Both the position numbers and the translations under genes were made by a program. A stretch of 64,000 nucleotides of DNA from Beta vulgaris subsp. vulgaris. Lineage: Eukaryota > Streptophyta > Magnoliopsida > Caryophyllales > Amaranthaceae. The stretch is from the NCBI RefSeq assembly GCF_026745355.1, contig NC_079209.1, positions 50,878,585-50,942,584 on the forward strand, given 5' to 3'. The notes below the pieces were generated by a model. It was not told the origin of the DNA, searched no databases, and was given only the letters and a program-made list of their open reading frames with translations. The stretch's first letter is position 1. Every line of letters begins with the position of its first letter. Shown here piece by piece: positions 47,416 to 59,280 of this stretch.

Positions 47416-50133
47416 TTACGTGGCATTATTTGTAGCACTTGACACAATAGCTTTTGCAATCATTTCGGATGTCAAGCTAGGGTCCTTTTGGCGTAATTGT
47501 GCAAGTGCTAAAGCAATGACGTCAAGGGTAATAGGTTCATCCTGAGTTGATACTCCATCTTGCGTCTCTTGCTCCTGTGTAGCTCTTTCCATTTCAGCAA
47601 CTTTTGCAGCATGAGCTTCCTTTTCCTTTGCAAATTCTTCTCTTTCAGCATTCAACTCTTTTTGCACATCAGCTACCACAGCACTTTTAATAGATTCCAT
47701 CACCTCCTTTGGTAAAATCAGGGAGCTACCATTAACATTCTCTTTTGGCTTTTTACGGGATACACCTAATCCAACAAGTCTCTTGTGACCACCACAACCA
47801 TCTCCCATAACTTCATCAAATGGATCTTTCCGATTGTCACCATTTTCATCAACTTCTAATGCTTCTAAGCGCCTCATTTCTTGCTATATCAATAAATAAC
47901 TCCATTATTTTCTATACAACGTGAAATATCTTGTGAAAGAATACTAGGAGAATGCAAGACTAATAAAGTACATACAATTTTCTTTTGTGTATCATCAAAA
48001 GGCCGATCATAGGTTTTTCCTTCCTTTCGAGAGCGAGTTTTCTCAAACATCTTTCTTTTGGAAGGTACCACACCATCTTCTCGAAACTGAGATAATATAA
48101 ATACAAAAACTAGGTGAATCAACAATAATTAGGAAAACAACAAGAAGAACAAGAAAATAAGGTCTCCATATATCATTTGACCGTATACTATAGTCACATT
48201 AGGATCTCTATCTGAAAGCAACTATCTTCTAAATATTACTTCAAAACTCACTCTCTTCTGATTTGTAGTTCACACTTTTTTGATCACTTTTCCAGTCCTT
48301 GTCATTATAGCTTTATTAAGGTATTATTAATAAACCCAATTTGTTGAAGACGGAATTTCAGATGTATCTTCTTTCATATGAGAGAAACCAAAAATTATGC
48401 CTAGAATAGGTGAACAATATTGGTGGTCTTGGTGAATTTTGTGCTGCACAGGCCTAAACTATAAAAAAAGGTAAGAGAATCCCACATCCTACTAGATTAT
48501 ATTATAGCTACTACTATATATAAAAAATTGTACGTCTTATGTATTTCATACCATCTTATCAGAAATCATAGCAAAGGACACGGGACCACATGTGTGCATG
48601 TTATCTTGTTCTCCTCGATTCTTTGCATTCTGTAAACTTGTTTTCTAGCCAAAAAAAAAAAAGAGGCAAAAATTGTTGGTGAGCCTGATCACTAAGTAAA
48701 ATAATATGTTAAAGTAGGTTTTATTTTTACCTTTGCTGGAGTAGACGCCCAATATTTTAGTAGTAGTTTGAAATGATCTTCTGGCACATTTTCCGGGCAT
48801 GACTTCAATCTATCTTCATAATTATCATATCGATAATAATGATCTCTTTTGAGCCGACATTTGAAACCTCTCCAAGACTGATCAAGGGTCTCCATAACCC
48901 AATCATAAGCTTCAGATGGAAGGATATACTTAGTCTGAAATATAAGTTACTTAGTATTACTAATAAAACAAGGTAAAAAAAAAAAAAAACAATGTCACGA
49001 GGAAGAAAAAGACAAAGTAGTAAAACATCATGAAAGATTCAATTAAGGAGATAACTGACTTTAACATATTCCCACATCTTATCCTTGTCTGGAACACTCT
49101 GCCAATTTGTAAAAGTCAAGGGGGCCCAGTTGTAATCATGAGCAATGGTTCCTAAGAACCTAGTGAGCTCCTTCCGAGCCTTCTCAGGCCCAATAGGTTG
49201 TCCTTTATCGTTGCAATATATAGCAACACGGTCTTCCCATTTGCGAGCATGGACTTCAAACATATTGGTTGGCCCTCGACCTTTCTTTTTGGGACCTAGT
49301 ACAAGTTATCACAGGTGACAAAGATACACAATATGACACTCGCAAAGAGATGGCACATAATATTCTTCAATCAAACATAGAAATAAAGAGATGAGCATAT
49401 TTGAACTTTTTCGCACAACACACAAGCTAGAATGAAAGAAGTACCTTCATTAGAAGATGTAGTTATCTATCCTTGATTTTTTGACACAACAATGGAAGAA
49501 TTTTGACTTTTGGATCTTAAACAATCTTGTTCGAGTTGTTGTACCTCTAGCTCTAGTCTATGTGCATCCAATGGGTCTACTTGTTGTTGCATCTCCATGA
49601 ATTTATCCATTGCTAAAGCTGGACACAATGGCTGCTTCTTTGCCTTTCTAGGTGCATATTCTCTAGTTCTTACCTTCTACAAAAATAACACACAATATAA
49701 TCAAAACTAACAATAGAAAGTATTGTGTATATATGTAAAGTAACATAAATTCTAAAGCATTTCACAGAACCTTATTTGGTAATGATCTCGATGATGAAGC
49801 AGGTGCTGCTTTCTTAAGAACATTAGAGTTCTCCTCTTCAGAGTCATGATCATCATCATCTGCAGGTTGGTAGTCTTGATCGTTAAGATCGGCAGGCTGG
49901 TAGTCTTGATTATCATTGTCCACATTGTTGTCATTCTGTTTCCCCTTAGTACGAGCAGTAAGGCTATCCATGAGTTGTTGTGCAATCTGCTCTAAACCAA
50001 GTTCTTTAAACTTTTGGGCATTTTTTTCCATGATGCTTGACCGTACTTTCTCATATGGGTTTAACACAGAATGCATTGAACCAATCTGTTTCTTTTTTGA
50101 TATTGAAGAGCTTCCGTACTTCACCATTTTCAA
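47416..50133 (-). pseudogene. TNPA-type CACTA gene (Transposase_24-like), seven exons with one premature stop
   Basis: Seven exons fit together in phase: 50133-49771, 49676-49445, 49295-49060, 48934-48731, 48629-48552, 48086-47976 and 47883-47416, all with GT donors and AG acceptors, giving 564 codons. The third to fifth exons carry the plant transposase (Ptta/En/Spm, Transposase_24) core: MFEVHARKWEDRVAIYC, KRDHYYRYDNYEDRLKSCP and CGPVSFAMISDKM. The last exon has a Glu/Lys-rich coiled coil (AEREEFAKEKEAHAAKVAEM). In En/Spm the TNPA protein binds subterminal repeats and assists TNPD. An in-frame TAG at 49469-49467 in exon 2 would cut the protein to under 200 residues unless it is spliced around. 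Confidence 0.85.
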
Positions 50134-50375
50134 CCTGAATGTAGATGTATAATAATAGTAATAACAAATTGAAGAAAACTATACAAACATATCAAGTCAT
50201 ATAATTATCATAGAAACTATACAGTAATTAATCAAACATAGACATAATAGAGAAATCATGAATAATTCTAAGATAGCCAAGAAGTCTCAAAGACATAAAA
50301 TATAAAATATCGAAAACTTAAAATAATGTCAAAGGTAACATGAAATAGAAAATATAGTTAACTTAAATTAACCCT

Positions 50376-53300
50376 CTACGACTCGGGAACCAAGGTATCT
50401 GCATCATCAACATGCATCCAATCCCAATCTGTATCGTCAAAGTCAGATTCGTTTTCTGGCACATTCAAATCACTACTAGGACCTATAATCTCATCTATGT
50501 CGACTGTCCGAACATCACCACTAGTGGTTGAATAGCTACTGGTTAAGTCAACAGATGGGCATTCCTTTGAATTAGAATCTCGAGGTTCTGTCCAGTACGT
50601 TTCCTCGTCAAGTTCATCCTCAAAGTCATAAAATTCTCTTGGAATTCTTTTCATAACATAATGAATGTCATGTTCAACTGGATCTTGGATGAAGAAAACC
50701 TGGTGGACTTGAGATGCCAATACAAAAGGATCGTCTACTGAACACTTCTTCTTGAAATTGACAAATGTAAGGCCACACTTATCAATATCAGCAAGAAACC
50801 AATCGCATTTGAACAACACGACACTAAATTTAGACCAAAAATCTAGCTCAATAATCTCTTCAATTACACCATAGTAGGTAACTTCCCCATCAACAGGATT
50901 TCGATCCCTGGAGCTAGCAAAACTAGAAGTCATGGCTGTCAATGTGACTCCACTATTCTGAGTCTTTATACGTGAATCGCGTTGCCTTGTGTAAAACCTG
51001 TAACCCTTTACAAAATATCCCGTGTACCTCCTAACTTTCGGATTCGGACCCTTAGCCAACCAGAATATATCGCCACCAATGTCATCTGTGTGCACCTTTT
51101 CCTGAAGCCAATCAATAAAATCTTTACTATGAACTTGAGCGTTATCCCATCTACGCTTTCGGCCTTGGCTATTCACTAAACTCTTGTGTTCCCTAAAAGA
51201 AAGCATGTAAATTCAAGTAAAATACTAAACATCATATTAACAAAAAGGAAAAAAAGTGTAATTCTTACTTACTTGATATAGTTTTCCACTGTGTTATTGT
51301 TGCAATTAAATATGACATATCTATGAGCTTTTTTCAGATTTTGCAAGTCTAAAGTGACTCCTTTTCCTTTCTTTTTATTTTTTCCTCCAATAGGATACCC
51401 TACCTTTGAAAAAAAAGATGAATTATTTTCACTCTGATTCATGGAACAACTCCTACCAAATCTTCTATCTAATCGAGTCTTGACGTTATCATGTAGGTAT
51501 CTTGAACAAAATGTTAAGCATTCTTCCATTAGATACCCGTTTGCCATACATCCCTCTGGACGACTTCTGTTGCGTACGTATGACTTTAGCTTGCATAGAT
51601 ACCTCTCAACAAAGTACATCCAACGATATTGCACTGGTCCACCAAATTTAATTTCATCCACTAAATGAACAGGTAAGTGAACCATCACATCAAAGAACGC
51701 CGGAGGAAAAATCATTTCAAATTGGCAAAGTATCGTGACAACTTCATCAGCCAACACGCCTAATTCTTCAAGATCAACAACTTTACTACATATACCCCGA
51801 AAAAAATTCCCAAGTCTTATTAAAGGTACAGCGACACTTTCTGGCAATGTCTTTCTAACAGCAACTTGAAGCAAATGATGGAGCAAAACATGTGCATCAT
51901 GACTCTTATAACCAACAAATCTTCTTTCTTTCTCTTGTACACATCTTGCTATGTTCGATGCATACCCATAAGGTAGTTTTGCTTCCTTAAGGACTTTGAT
52001 AAACAAATCCTTTTGTGCATTACTCATTGTAAAATTCGCGGGTGGAATCAACATGCTCTTACCATCATCTGAAGGATAAGGGTGGAGATGTGGCTTTATC
52101 TTAAGTTTCACCAAATCAAGGCGCGCCTTAATGCCATCCTTTGTTTTTCCAGGAACGTCTAATAATGTCTCGATAATGTTATCAAATACGTTCTTCTCAA
52201 TATGCATGACATCAAGATTGTGACGACATTTAATACTAGGCCAATACTCTAGTTCAAAAAAAATAGGCCTTTTTTTCCATGGCCCTTTCGTACCTCCACC
52301 TTTCTTTTTCTTCCCAAAATCATTGACAAAATTCTCCAATTGAAGTAACACTTCTTCACCAGATAAAGGAGTAGGTGCAGAACGCTCCTCTATAGTTCCA
52401 TTAAAAGATTTCTTATCCTTTCTCCAAGGATGGTTCATTTTAAGAAACCTTCGGGTGTCCAAGTAACAATTCTTTCCGCTATGTGGCAAATATTTGGGTT
52501 CCACATCATGGTTACAGTTAGGACATGCATAATTACCTTTGGTGCACCAACCTGATAACATGGCATAAGCTGGAAAATCGTTTATGGTCCCCATCAATGC
52601 TACACGCAATTGAAATGATTCTTTTTTAAATGCATCATAAGTTTCTGCTCCATCTTTCCACAACTCCTTTAATTCCTCAACTAATGGCTGCAAGTATATG
52701 TCTATGTTATTTCCCGGGGACTTTGGACCAGGAATTAATAAAGACAACATGAAATATTCAGGTTTAAGAGACAACCACGGTGGAAGGTTATAATTAATCA
52801 ACACAACAGGCCAAGTACTATGAGCAACACTCATGGTTCGAAACGGGTTGAAACCATCGCTAGCAAGAGCTAATCTAACATTTCGAGGATCTGATGCAAA
52901 GTTTTGATATGTTACATCAAAGTTCTTCCAAGATTGTGCATCAGCAGGATGCCTGATCTTACCATCTTTCTTTCGCCCAATATTATGCCAAACCATCGAT
53001 TCAGCAGTTTTAGGGCACATGAATAATCTCTGAAGTCTAGGCTTCAACGGGAAATGCCTTAAAATCTTTGCTGGCACTTTCTCAGACTTCCACCTTGATG
53101 TTCCACATTTTGGACAAATGTTTGCTCCTTCAAGCTCCTTCCAATAAAGAACACAATCATTAGGGCAAGCATGTATTTTTTGATAGTCAAGACCCAAATC
53201 ACTCACAATTTTCTTTGATTCATTATAGGATTTAGGAAGTTTGGCCATGGGAAATGCTTCTCTCAACAACTCTAAAAGATCACCAAAGGCTGCATTACTC

Positions 53301-53788
53301 ACTCCATTTAGGCACTTGAAGAGGAATAAACGAATCATAAAGGACAACTTTGAGAAAGTTTTGCACCCAGGATAAAGTTCCTGCTTCCCTTCTTCCACCA
53401 ACCTATAAAATTTTTTTGCCTCCTCGTTTGGCCCATTGGAAACCCCTTGTCCATCATCTAAACCTTCATCCACATCTCTAAAAGTATCATGCAACAAACC
53501 AAACATATCATCATAAGTATTTAGACCATTACTTTCCTGTCCTTGTCTATCATTAGAAGAAGCTTCCCTCTGTATGACCCACTCCTTAAAGCCCTTTACA
53601 AATCCATCAACTATCAAATGATCATAAATTTCGTCTCTACAGCGACAGAAACGCCTCGAGCACTTTTTACAAGGGCAAAGAATTTGTCCCCCAATAGCAT
53701 CCTTGGCAAAATAATGATCAAGAAATGCATTTAAAGCTTGTTTAAACTCTTCTGAACCTCTAGGAAGTGTCATCCAGTTTTGATCCAT
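50376..53788 (-). CDS. TNPD-type CACTA transposase (Transposase_21)
   Basis: Exon 1 is 53788-51273 and exon 2 is 51192-50376, joined across an 80-bp intron (donor TCAA|GTAAGT, acceptor TTTTAG|GG), giving 1110 residues without a stop. Domains in order: transposase-associated N-terminus (3-75) with Cys cluster CPCKKCSRRFCRC at 38-50; a long Transposase_21 (Tnp2) region with CPNDCVLYWKELEGANICPK, SKPEYF-like and LDVMHIEKNVFDNI (about 515-530) motifs; DUF4218 with GGPVQYRWMYFVERY (about 720); and DUF4216 with SVVLFKCDWFLAD (about 965). The C-terminus is acidic. It is the catalytic DDE-type enzyme that cuts CACTA ends and acts with the TNPA-type protein. Full length for the family, so it may still be functional. 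Confidence 0.93.
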
Positions 53789-56270
53789 GAGATAACTTAT
53801 TTTGTAATGATAGCGACAACTATATCATAAAAGGAAAAAAAACATTATAAACACATAAGGGCAATGAAACGGTAGTTTTCACACTTGTTTCATATTAGTC
53901 AATCTTAGAATTACATATTAGTTTAGCCAAAACATTTACTATGAAAAGCATATTTAAATTTTGCAAAAGAAACCCAAATCACACTACGAGAGAGACATTC
54001 CCAAATCAATCCAAAAATAATTAAATATTCATTAAAACTAACCACATTCACTTCAGTCTAACATTTTAACTTCTATTTAAGCAAAAGTCAATGAACACAA
54101 ACTTATCACACGACAAACAACAATTTTACAACAAAAACAGGAAAAAAAACAATTTTATTTGATGACCTGCTGCCATCCAGAATTTTGAAACAAGAAATGT
54201 GTTTGAGAAAGAAGATATATATAGTATACGTAATGAAATTTTAGCATGCACATCAAAAACTTGAAGAAAATGATGGAGCAACACGTGTGCTCAATAAGCT
54301 CTTACTTTTCTAAGCTACTATTTTGTTGTGCCGGCATATATTGTTTTTAGTTTGGTTTTTTTTAGTGTTCTATTTATGGTGTTACTTTATGTTCTCATTT
54401 ATTTTCATGCATTTGGTAATATGTATCTTGACTGATTCATAGATTAATGTCAATACATATAAGAACTAATATGTTGACTGATTCATAGTAATATGTTTTT
54501 AGTTTGGTTTTCTTTAGTGTTCTATTCATGGTGTTACTTTATCTTGACTGGTTCATAGATTAATATGTTCTCATCTAAGCTTGGTGTTTCTTTGCTTTTT
54601 GCGTTAGTTTTATGATATCCCTTTTCTTATTTTTACAGCCAATACATATAAGAACTAATAGATTACAAGTTAAACATCATTAAAACTAGTCACAATACCC
54701 AATTCTCTCCTAATGTTTTTTTTCTCTCTCCTCTACACATCTAAATTTTAATGAAGAATATTGATAACCTTTTATTTTCTCATTAACAATACTGAATTGC
54801 ACTTGGCAGATGCTTGAGTACGAATTTATTAGCATGCTATAGTTTTTCCCTTATCTCTACAAGAATCCAACAAACTACAAGACACGAGGTTTTATGTTAT
54901 TTCACTTTCAAAATCCTTTTCCCCCTCTTCATTAACTCCTCTTTGGAAGACAGAGGAGAGAGAGAAAAAAAAAACATAGTCAGTTTACTTTTGTATATAA
55001 AAACAACATTTTACTATATGTTATATTCTTGCAATAAGGTGGAAGAGAGAATAATACACTTCTAGTTCTACTAAGAATAAAGCATGGAGGTTAGAAGAGT
55101 TGGAAGATCATCAACAAGTGGGAGGACAGAATTTAGTGCTTTCGTTTTGGTTGTCTTACCATTATTAGAAGCCATGTTAGGCTAATTCAATTACTAGTAG
55201 AACTTCGAAAGATGTAGTTGGTGTTGAAGAAGATCATCAGTGGTTATGAGTATGATTAAACAAAAGACTTTTTCGTAGCACAACAAGACAGGGGAAAACT
55301 TCATCATGAACAACAACAGCATCATCATCAACAACACCCAATATTATTAGCATGCTATAGCACCCGTGGATCAACACCCTTGACCCGCCCCAGCCCGCCC
55401 CGTTAGCACATTGACCCGGCCCGCCCCTAACCCGCCCCAATAAACAAGCCTAGTCGCAATACAACAGACTCACTGATCGAATATCAATAGTGCAACAAAA
55501 TTGTAAAAATAATTCTGAGATATTATATGCAATAAAATCATCAAAACAAGCAAAATCTATCGAAACAATTGCATATAACACAAAGTATCAATATCTACTC
55601 TCCTCAAAAGAAAAAAAGTATCAATTTCTTATTAAAGCAATAATTTTTAAAAATCTGTTCAACAGTCGAAATTCACTCGCCAAACTTACAATTTCCTATG
55701 AACAATATCAATTTCTTGAAATCCCACAATCACCACACGAATTATTCTCATAATTGCGCAAAATCAAACAAAAAATACTAACCTTGATCGAGTTAATCCT
55801 ACACGAATGGTATTTCTGAAGATCCCAACACCAGTGAGAAGATTTCGCTCGCCAAACTCAGTGAATTTAGCCCGCCGTCGAAGACTCTATGGGTTGGAAG
55901 GAGGTCGGAAACCGCTTGACTAAAAATGAGGGTTATTTCTATTAAATTTCCTAATTCCTAATTCTTAATTAATTGGCTGCTAACGTGGTTGGAGGGATGT
56001 GAAAAAGATATTGTCAAAAAAATTCAAAATATTGCGCTCGACCAAAAAAAAAAAAAAAATTATAACCTAAAGTATAATTGTTGCGGTTTAGTGTTTACTA
56101 TTAGTTGAGGGTAGATTCTACAATTAAGATAAATTACCAAAAAAAAAAATATTAGGGGGAAGTTTGCCGCTTAAGTAAATATGAAAAACAAAAGTTTTAA
56201 ATTTTTTGGGAAGATTAGCGCTTAGGAAAAACCAAAACATTGCATATATAAATTTTTTAAATTTATTTCA
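53789..56270. other. Noncoding 5' region of the inner CACTA element
   Basis: AT-rich sequence upstream of the transposase gene, holding its promoter and leader. A segment with TTTTTAGTTTGG, TTAGTGTTCTATT and ATGGTGTTACTTTAT occurs twice (near 54350 and 54495). A GC-rich patch of CCCGCCCC repeats lies at 55380-55440. No further gene recognised. Confidence 0.5.
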
Positions 56271-56449
56271 CTTCTATAAAAAGTGTTGCTATAATATTAC
56301 CTTATAAAAAGTGTTGCTTTAAAATTTCTATAGCAACGGTTTTTTAAGTGTGTAAACAAGTGCTCAAAAACTGTTGCCATATACCACTTTTTGCAACATT
56401 AATTAAATTGTTGCTATATGTCCGTTGCCATAGCCCTATTTTCTTGTAG

Positions 56450-57000
56450 TGAAAAATGAACAAAATGAACAAAAAAAAACGAAAATGAAAAAAAAAAAAA
56501 AAGGCCCTAAAATTGTAGATCTGAAGTTGCTGTCTATGAACGAACAAATAGAAAAAAAAAAGAACGAAAATAGAAAAAAATGAAGAAAATGAACAAAAAA
56601 TGAGAAAAATAAACAAAAATGAAACCAACGACAGAACGGCGAACGGAAGAAGTTGCGCGCGACGGTGGTGAAGAGATGAACGGCGAGAGAGGAGAGAGAC
56701 GAACGGCGAGGCGACGGTGGTCTGATTTTTGAGCGCGACGGTTGAAGGTGCGCGACAGTTGAAGGCGCGCGACGGTCTGATTTTCGTCGGGGATCTGAAG
56801 AATCAAACATATATAGCCCTTCTTGTTGTTGTAGCTCGCAATTACTGACTGTAGAAGAGAGGGTTGAGGAGAAAGAAAGGTGCGTCGCTTCTTTGAATGG
56901 AGGTTGAGAGAGAAGAGAGAGAAGAGAGGTGCGTGTGAGAGAGAAGAGAGAGAAGAGGCAGGGTGATAGAAGGGGGGGGGGCGTGTGAGAGAGTAATTAT
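56450..57000. other. Right flank of the outer CACTA element, possible captured leader
   Basis: Contains A-rich stretches, a GC-richer patch with repeated GCGCGACGGT words (56650-56780) and GA-rich repeats (56860-56990). On the minus strand it reads as a C/T-rich leader with open but low-complexity frames. No domain recognised. Confidence 0.35.
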
Positions 57001-57281
57001 TAAAAAAAAAAAGCCCATAGAAGGGCTGCGCTTTTTAAATAAGCGCAGCCCTTCTGTAACAGTAGGGCTGCGCTTTTTAAATAAGCGCAGCCCTTCTGTA
57101 ACAGTAGGGCTGCGCTTTTTTAAAAAGCGCAGCCCTTCACAAAACAGGGCTGCGCTTTTCTATTAAAACGCAGCCATACTTTAACGAAGGGCTGCGTTTT
57201 ATTTAAATGCGCAGCCCTACTGTATAGAAGGGTTGCGTAATGAAGAAAGCGCAGCCCTTCCTTTTTTTTCCCCTAGTGTGA

Positions 57282-58455
57282 CTTCTCTCTCAGCCAATGT
57301 CCATCTTAGCCGGCCAGGCTGCAATCCGGACATGAGAGCAGCGAAGGCCACAGCATCCTGCAGGTCGGATACTTTCAGGGACTCTTCATTGAATCTTTTT
57401 ATGTAGTCGGCTAGACTTTCATTCTTCTCTTGCTTGACCCCCATGAGGTGTAAGCTAGTCTTCTTTTGCGTCTTTCCGGCCACGAACTGATGGGTAAGCA
57501 TGTCCTCGAGCACGGCAAAGTCGGTGATGATTCCGGCCGGCAACTCTTGGAACCAATTTAGCGCGAGCCCTTTCAGTGTGGTGGGGAAGAACCAACACCA
57601 TGTGGCCTCGCAGCTGGTCTGCACACTCATCTGAGCCTTATACGTGGCCATGTGATCTTCCGGGTCGGTTAGGCCCGCGAACGGTTCAATCAGCGGCGTT
57701 TTGACTTTCCCTTGGGTGGGGGTGTCAATAATCTCTCGGCTGAACGGGGTCATGAACTTGAGGCTCCCATTGCCGAGCCTTAGAGGTTTGGACTGAGCCG
57801 AGTCGCCTTGTCCCTCACGCTGAGCAGCCTTGCGATCTAGGAACTGACGAGCATCATATCCCTGACTACGACCTTTCTCATTAAGGATATTTCGAGCATC
57901 TTCCGGCTTGCGGCCAGGATTCCCCCTTGGCGACCTGGAAACGTGGGTCTCTTCCCGTCGGAGAGCAGCTTCCCGAGGGGCTGACCTCTCGCCCAGAGGA
58001 GGGCGTTCATCTTGCCGGGAGGGGGGCCTTTGGGACCGAGCAGGCTCCCGAGCGGCTGACCTCTGCCGGTTAGGCTGGTCATGAGTGGAGCGATGGTTAC
58101 GCTCTTCCCTATGAGATGGCCTCTGGACATTGTCATCACGTGGCTGGAGGTTGAGCTGATTATGCCCTTGTCCTTGCTGGAGGGTGGTCAGCATTTGCAT
58201 GATGCTTTGCTGCAAGGTTTGTTGCAGCTGAGCTGCTATGAGTGCTATGTCAGCTGTGAGCAAAGGTTGAGGGTCAACATGCTGTATTTCCCGAGAGGGA
58301 GAAGGTTGAAGTTCCTGAGAGAGTTCCAGGTTAGGGTCCAGTGTATGAACTGACGGGGATCTAGTCCGTGCTGACCTCCTTGGTTGGGGTGAGGGTTCCC
58401 TCTCGGTTCGCTGAGGTTGGGTAGATCTGTTACGGGCGTTCTTGGATGGTGCCAT
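57282..58455 (-). pseudogene. Ty3-type gag, 5' part (split by CACTA)
   Basis: The ATG at 58455 begins MAPSKNARNRSTQPQ. About 390 codons remain before the CACTA junction. The first 230 residues are a Gln/Arg/Pro-rich disordered region. Residues about 255-385 form the retrotransposon gag domain, with LKGLALNWFQELPAG, FVAGKTQKKTSLHLMGVKQ and ESLADYIKRFNEESLKVSDL. It ends LRWTLAEREV at the insertion; the open frame reads on into the transposon for about 22 codons. The primer-binding site lies about 80 nt upstream of the start. Confidence 0.9.
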
Positions 58456-58535
58456 GGCTGACTAGCACTGTGGTTAAGTCCTGCTGAGCAGCAAGTGAAT
58501 TTTTCGAAGTGGTGGCGAAGTAACTTTTTGTACTA

Positions 58536-58554
58536 TCCCCACAGACGGCGCCAA
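58536..58554 (-). promoter_or_regulatory. Primer-binding site of the Ty3-type element
   Basis: On the minus strand TGGCGCCGTCTGTGGGGA lies 2-3 nt after the 5' LTR. TGGCGCC-type sites are common in plant Ty3 elements; the tRNA partner was not determined. Confidence 0.75.
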
Positions 58555-58556
58555 AC

Positions 58557-58999
58557 GGTTTCTGTCTAGAAATTAAGGTTAATGATCTGTGCTGAACAAG
58601 TACTTAAGTCCGAGCAGGGCTGGTTATCAGTTCACCGGAAACCTGCAAAACACAGAAAAACTACCCCGGGGGTTGTTCCGGGATCGCCCCTCCGACGCTC
58701 AAGTCAGTTGATGATTGAGGTAGAGAGAGAGTCTAGAGTGAAAAACTTAAGTTAGTTAGGTGAGAATTCAATACCTTTGCATTGATGGGACAAGAGGTAT
58801 TTATAGTGGTGATAATTCTAGAAAGTGGTGTGCTGGACATGACAGCTCACTTGGGGATTGGCATCACCTTTTCAAAGGATGATTCTGGTGGGACCCATAA
58901 AGCCTGAATTGGCCATGCTGTAGTTGGTGGGACCCATGGAGCTTAGGTGGTGGTGCCATATGGCATGATATCACTGGAGGGATTTAATGGGCCCAAACA
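58557..58999 (-). repeat. 5' LTR of the Ty3-type element
   Basis: 443 bp, starting on the minus strand with TGTTTGGGCCCATTAAATCC. It ends next to the primer-binding site with a changed final base (GG where the other LTR has TG on the plus strand). A TATA region is near 58796-58806. Confidence 0.93.
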
Positions 59000-59272
59000 A
59001 TAACTAATAACTAGTACAACTTTTTACAAACATAACATAAACTAATCAAACTCGACTCGAATTAAGTTAAACTTAAACCAAAATGACTCATTACTCAAAT
59101 ACCAACCATATCAAGTTCTACAATGAGTACGAAAGATAGTCTTATTGCTTTAACGCCGCAAAAAGAAATTGTCCAGGGTGATGTAGGCTGTACCCGTACC
59201 TTGTACTACGTTGAACAACCATATAACACTTATGATGTCCCATGTAAAATACTGCTCTCAACTTTCCCCTCC

Positions 59273-59280
59273 TATAAATA
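59273..59280 (+). promoter_or_regulatory. TATA box of the SAUR gene
   Basis: TATAAATA in the context CCCCTCCTATAAATAG, followed by a C/T-rich leader (ACTCTCCCTCTCTCC near 59309). It is the strongest promoter-like site upstream of the SAUR coding region, about 2.4 kb from the ATG, which requires a leader intron. Confidence 0.55.

Larger units (their letters stand above)
46118..56449 (-). mobile_element. Inner CACTA element carrying the transposase genes
   Basis: On the minus strand the right end reads CACTACAAGAAAATAGGGC and continues TATGGCAACGG. The left end has the same AAAATAGGGCTATGGCAACG (46119-46138) but lacks the outer 9 bases, CACTACAAG. GGCAAC/GTTGCC repeats crowd both ends (46125-46650 and 56270-56425). 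Inside are a TNPD-type transposase gene and a TNPA-type gene, both minus strand. Loss of the left CACTA tip and a stop in the TNPA-type gene suggest it can no longer move itself. The target duplication cannot be checked because the left tip is gone. Confidence 0.8.
45486..57278. mobile_element. Outer CACTA element inserted in gag
   Basis: The left end CACTAGTGGAAAAATG and the reverse complement of the right end CACTAGGGGAAAAAAAAGG both run into GAAGGGCTGCG. The perfect 3-bp duplication TGA lies at 45483-45485 and 57279-57281. Subterminal arrays of AGGGCTGCGCTTTT in both orientations fill 45500-45730 and 57010-57265. Its own sequence is only the flanks (45486 to about 46117, and about 56450 to 57278, roughly 1.5 kb); the middle is a second CACTA element. 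The left flank also has a direct repeat near 45755-45930 and 45943-46030 (TTATATAGAGAAATATTAC). No coding sequence of its own is recognisable. Confidence 0.9.
33651..58999 (-). mobile_element. Ty3-type LTR retrotransposon, Tat/Ogre-like, with nested CACTA elements
   Basis: LTRs at 33651-34094 and 58557-58999 are about 97% identical by eye. A perfect 5-bp duplication ATAAC lies at 33646-33650 and 59000-59004. The coding strand is minus: primer-binding site, gag, protease, reverse transcriptase, RNase H and integrase run from right to left, which is Ty3 order. Between the integrase end (41179) and the left LTR lie tandem repeats and an extra gene on the opposite strand, an arrangement known from the Tat lineage (Retand, Ogre relatives). 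Without the 11.8-kb CACTA insertion the element is about 13.6 kb, including a 2.2-kb solo LTR. Frameshifts in pol and the split gag make it non-autonomous. Confidence 0.93.

Noticed and set aside
56344..56810. Phe/Ser-rich minus-strand frames near the right end of the nested CACTA elements
   Set aside because: They cross the inner element's terminus and consist mainly of T-rich low-complexity sequence.
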